6,365 nt of DNA, from the NCBI GenBank assembly GCA_002338895.1, contig DDJH01000248.1:1996-8360 (forward strand). Reading direction: 5' to 3'. Below the pieces are notes generated by a model. The model was not told where the DNA came from. It made no database searches and worked only from the letters and a program-made list of their open reading frames with translations. Made by a program: the position numbers and the translations under genes. This document shows positions 5,607 to 6,365 of the stretch, one piece after another. Numbering within the stretch: position 1 is the first letter of the stretch; every line of letters starts with the position of its first letter. The DNA is from Lentisphaeria bacterium UBA1829 (GTDB taxonomy: Bacteria > Verrucomicrobiota > Lentisphaeria > Victivallales > UBA1829).

Positions 5607-6365
5607 ATGGTAGATCCGGTTTCCTTTTTCAAACTCAGAAAACTTCGGAAGGCGTTCCGGGAGATCCCGCTTGCGGCGAAACGCCGGCTGATTTCCGACG
5701 ACGATATCCTTTCCGAGGAGAAGAAAAACGCTCTGAAGACAATTCTGGCCGACGCCTCCGCCGTCGACCGTTCCGATGCCGCGGCGATGGAGTCGTTCAT
5801 CCGGACGCGCGTTCCGCAGCTGGAGAAACTCTCGGACGTGCACGGGAACAAGCGCAAACTCCGGAATTTTCTGGATGTTCTTGCGGTTGCCTTTGCGGTT
5901 GCGTTCGGCATCCGGGCGCTCTATCTTCAGCCGTTCAAGATTCCGACCAGCAGCATGCAGCCGACCCTGTTCGGCATTCACTATGTGGACCGGAAGGGAC
6001 TGGAGGAGCATAACGGTCCGCTGAGCGCACTGCTGAAAATTCCCTATCTGGCGGTGCGGAAGGCGTATTTGAAGATTGAGGAGGATGGCGAGTTTCAGTC
6101 GTACCGTCCGAAAAAGAAGTTCGGGCTGTTCGACGAGACGGAGATCCGGATCGGGAATCGGACCTATACGCTTCCGGGGACGATCTATCAGATTGCCCGC
6201 TATCTGGATCTGGAGCGGCGGCAGACGTTTCGGAAGGGGGAGGTCCCTGTGGACGGCTGGCTTTCCACCGGCGATCATCTGTTTGTGGACCGCGTGTCGA
6301 TCCACTATCTTCCGCCGAGACGGGGGGATGTGATCGTGTTTACGACGGAGAAGATCCACTCGCCG
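5607..6365 (+). CDS. lepB: Signal peptidase I, 3' end cut by window
   Basis: The first 253 codons of a type I signal peptidase (peptidase family S26), the inner-membrane serine protease that removes signal peptides from secreted proteins. Residues 1-~86 are a charged, helical, probably cytoplasmic region. One hydrophobic segment follows (~88-107), then box B IPTSSMQPTL with the nucleophile at S116. Further on come TGDHLFVDRV and PPRRGDVIVF (236-245), the usual run-up to the catalytic lysine box. That lysine (in the family KRV/IxGxPGD motif) lies beyond the window, so catalytic completeness cannot be confirmed. About 95 residues separate box B from the GDHLFV motif (~122-221), much longer than in minimal Gram-positive enzymes. 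The ATG at 5607 is preceded by a G-rich ribosome binding site (GGGGG, 5594-5598); the nearby ATGs at 5599 and 5602 run at once into a stop. It follows lepA by 19 nt with no terminator between. Confidence -1.
   Translation, partial: MVDPVSFFKLRKLRKAFREIPLAAKRRLISDDDILSEEKKNALKTILADASAVDRSDAAAMESFIRTRVPQLEKLSDVHGNKRKLRNFLDVLAVAFAVAFGIRALYLQPFKIPTSSMQPTLFGIHYVDRKGLEEHNGPLSALLKIPYLAVRKAYLKIEEDGEFQSYRPKKKFGLFDETEIRIGNRTYTLPGTIYQIARYLDLERRQTFRKGEVPVDGWLSTGDHLFVDRVSIHYLPPRRGDVIVFTTEKIHSP

Noticed and set aside
3755..5911. A 718-codon open frame on the minus strand opposite lepA
   Set aside because: It lies antisense to an unmistakable full-length lepA and the start of lepB. Its translation is rich in His, Arg and Asp without recognisable motifs, as expected for the opposite strand of a GC-rich gene with biased third positions.
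5466..6359. A 297-codon open frame on the minus strand opposite lepB
   Set aside because: It is a shadow of the signal peptidase gene, with low-complexity composition and no family motif.
1..6365. Defence system, mobile element, CRISPR array or tRNA/rRNA gene
   Set aside because: No direct repeat arrays, transposase or integrase motifs, cloverleaf-like segments or rRNA sequence were seen. Coding genes cover nearly everything except 3550-3778.

Overview
The window is a compact, GC-rich bacterial chromosome segment (about 58% GC by eye) with six protein genes, two of them cut by the window edges. No RNA gene, mobile element, CRISPR array or clear terminator was seen. The species cannot be fixed from sequence alone. 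Base composition and the mix of protein families would fit a Gram-negative-type bacterium, possibly of the PVC group such as Lentisphaerae/Victivallales. That placement is a guess.

Two transcription units diverge from a 229-bp intergenic region (3550-3778). Each side has a recognisable sigma70-type promoter with a 17-bp spacer. The leftward unit reads, in order: a DnaQ-like 3'-5' exonuclease with a DUF3820-like tail (3549-2737); a SirB1/transglutaminase-like protein with a HEAT-like N-terminus and probably degenerate active site (2732-1935); ribulose-phosphate 3-epimerase, rpe (1882-1178); and a large enzyme running off the left edge (1181-1). The genes are tightly packed, with gaps of 4 and 52 nt and then an ATGA stop/start overlap, so one operon is likely. 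The rightward unit is lepA (translation factor EF4/LepA, 3779-5587) followed 19 nt later by lepB (signal peptidase I, 5607 to the right edge). This is the widespread lepA-lepB pairing.

The most interesting item is the gene at the left edge. Its first ~300 residues are a TIGR01212/YhcC/YtqA (MnmL-type) radical SAM enzyme. They are followed in the same frame by the start of an MnmD/MnmC(m)-type (DUF752) SAM-dependent methyltransferase. If MnmL converts cmnm5U34 to nm5U34 and MnmD methylates nm5U34 to mnm5U34, this single polypeptide would carry out both last steps of tRNA wobble-uridine modification. It would be an analogue of E. coli MnmC in which a radical SAM domain replaces the FAD-dependent oxidase domain. 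The rest of the window is largely ordinary housekeeping.
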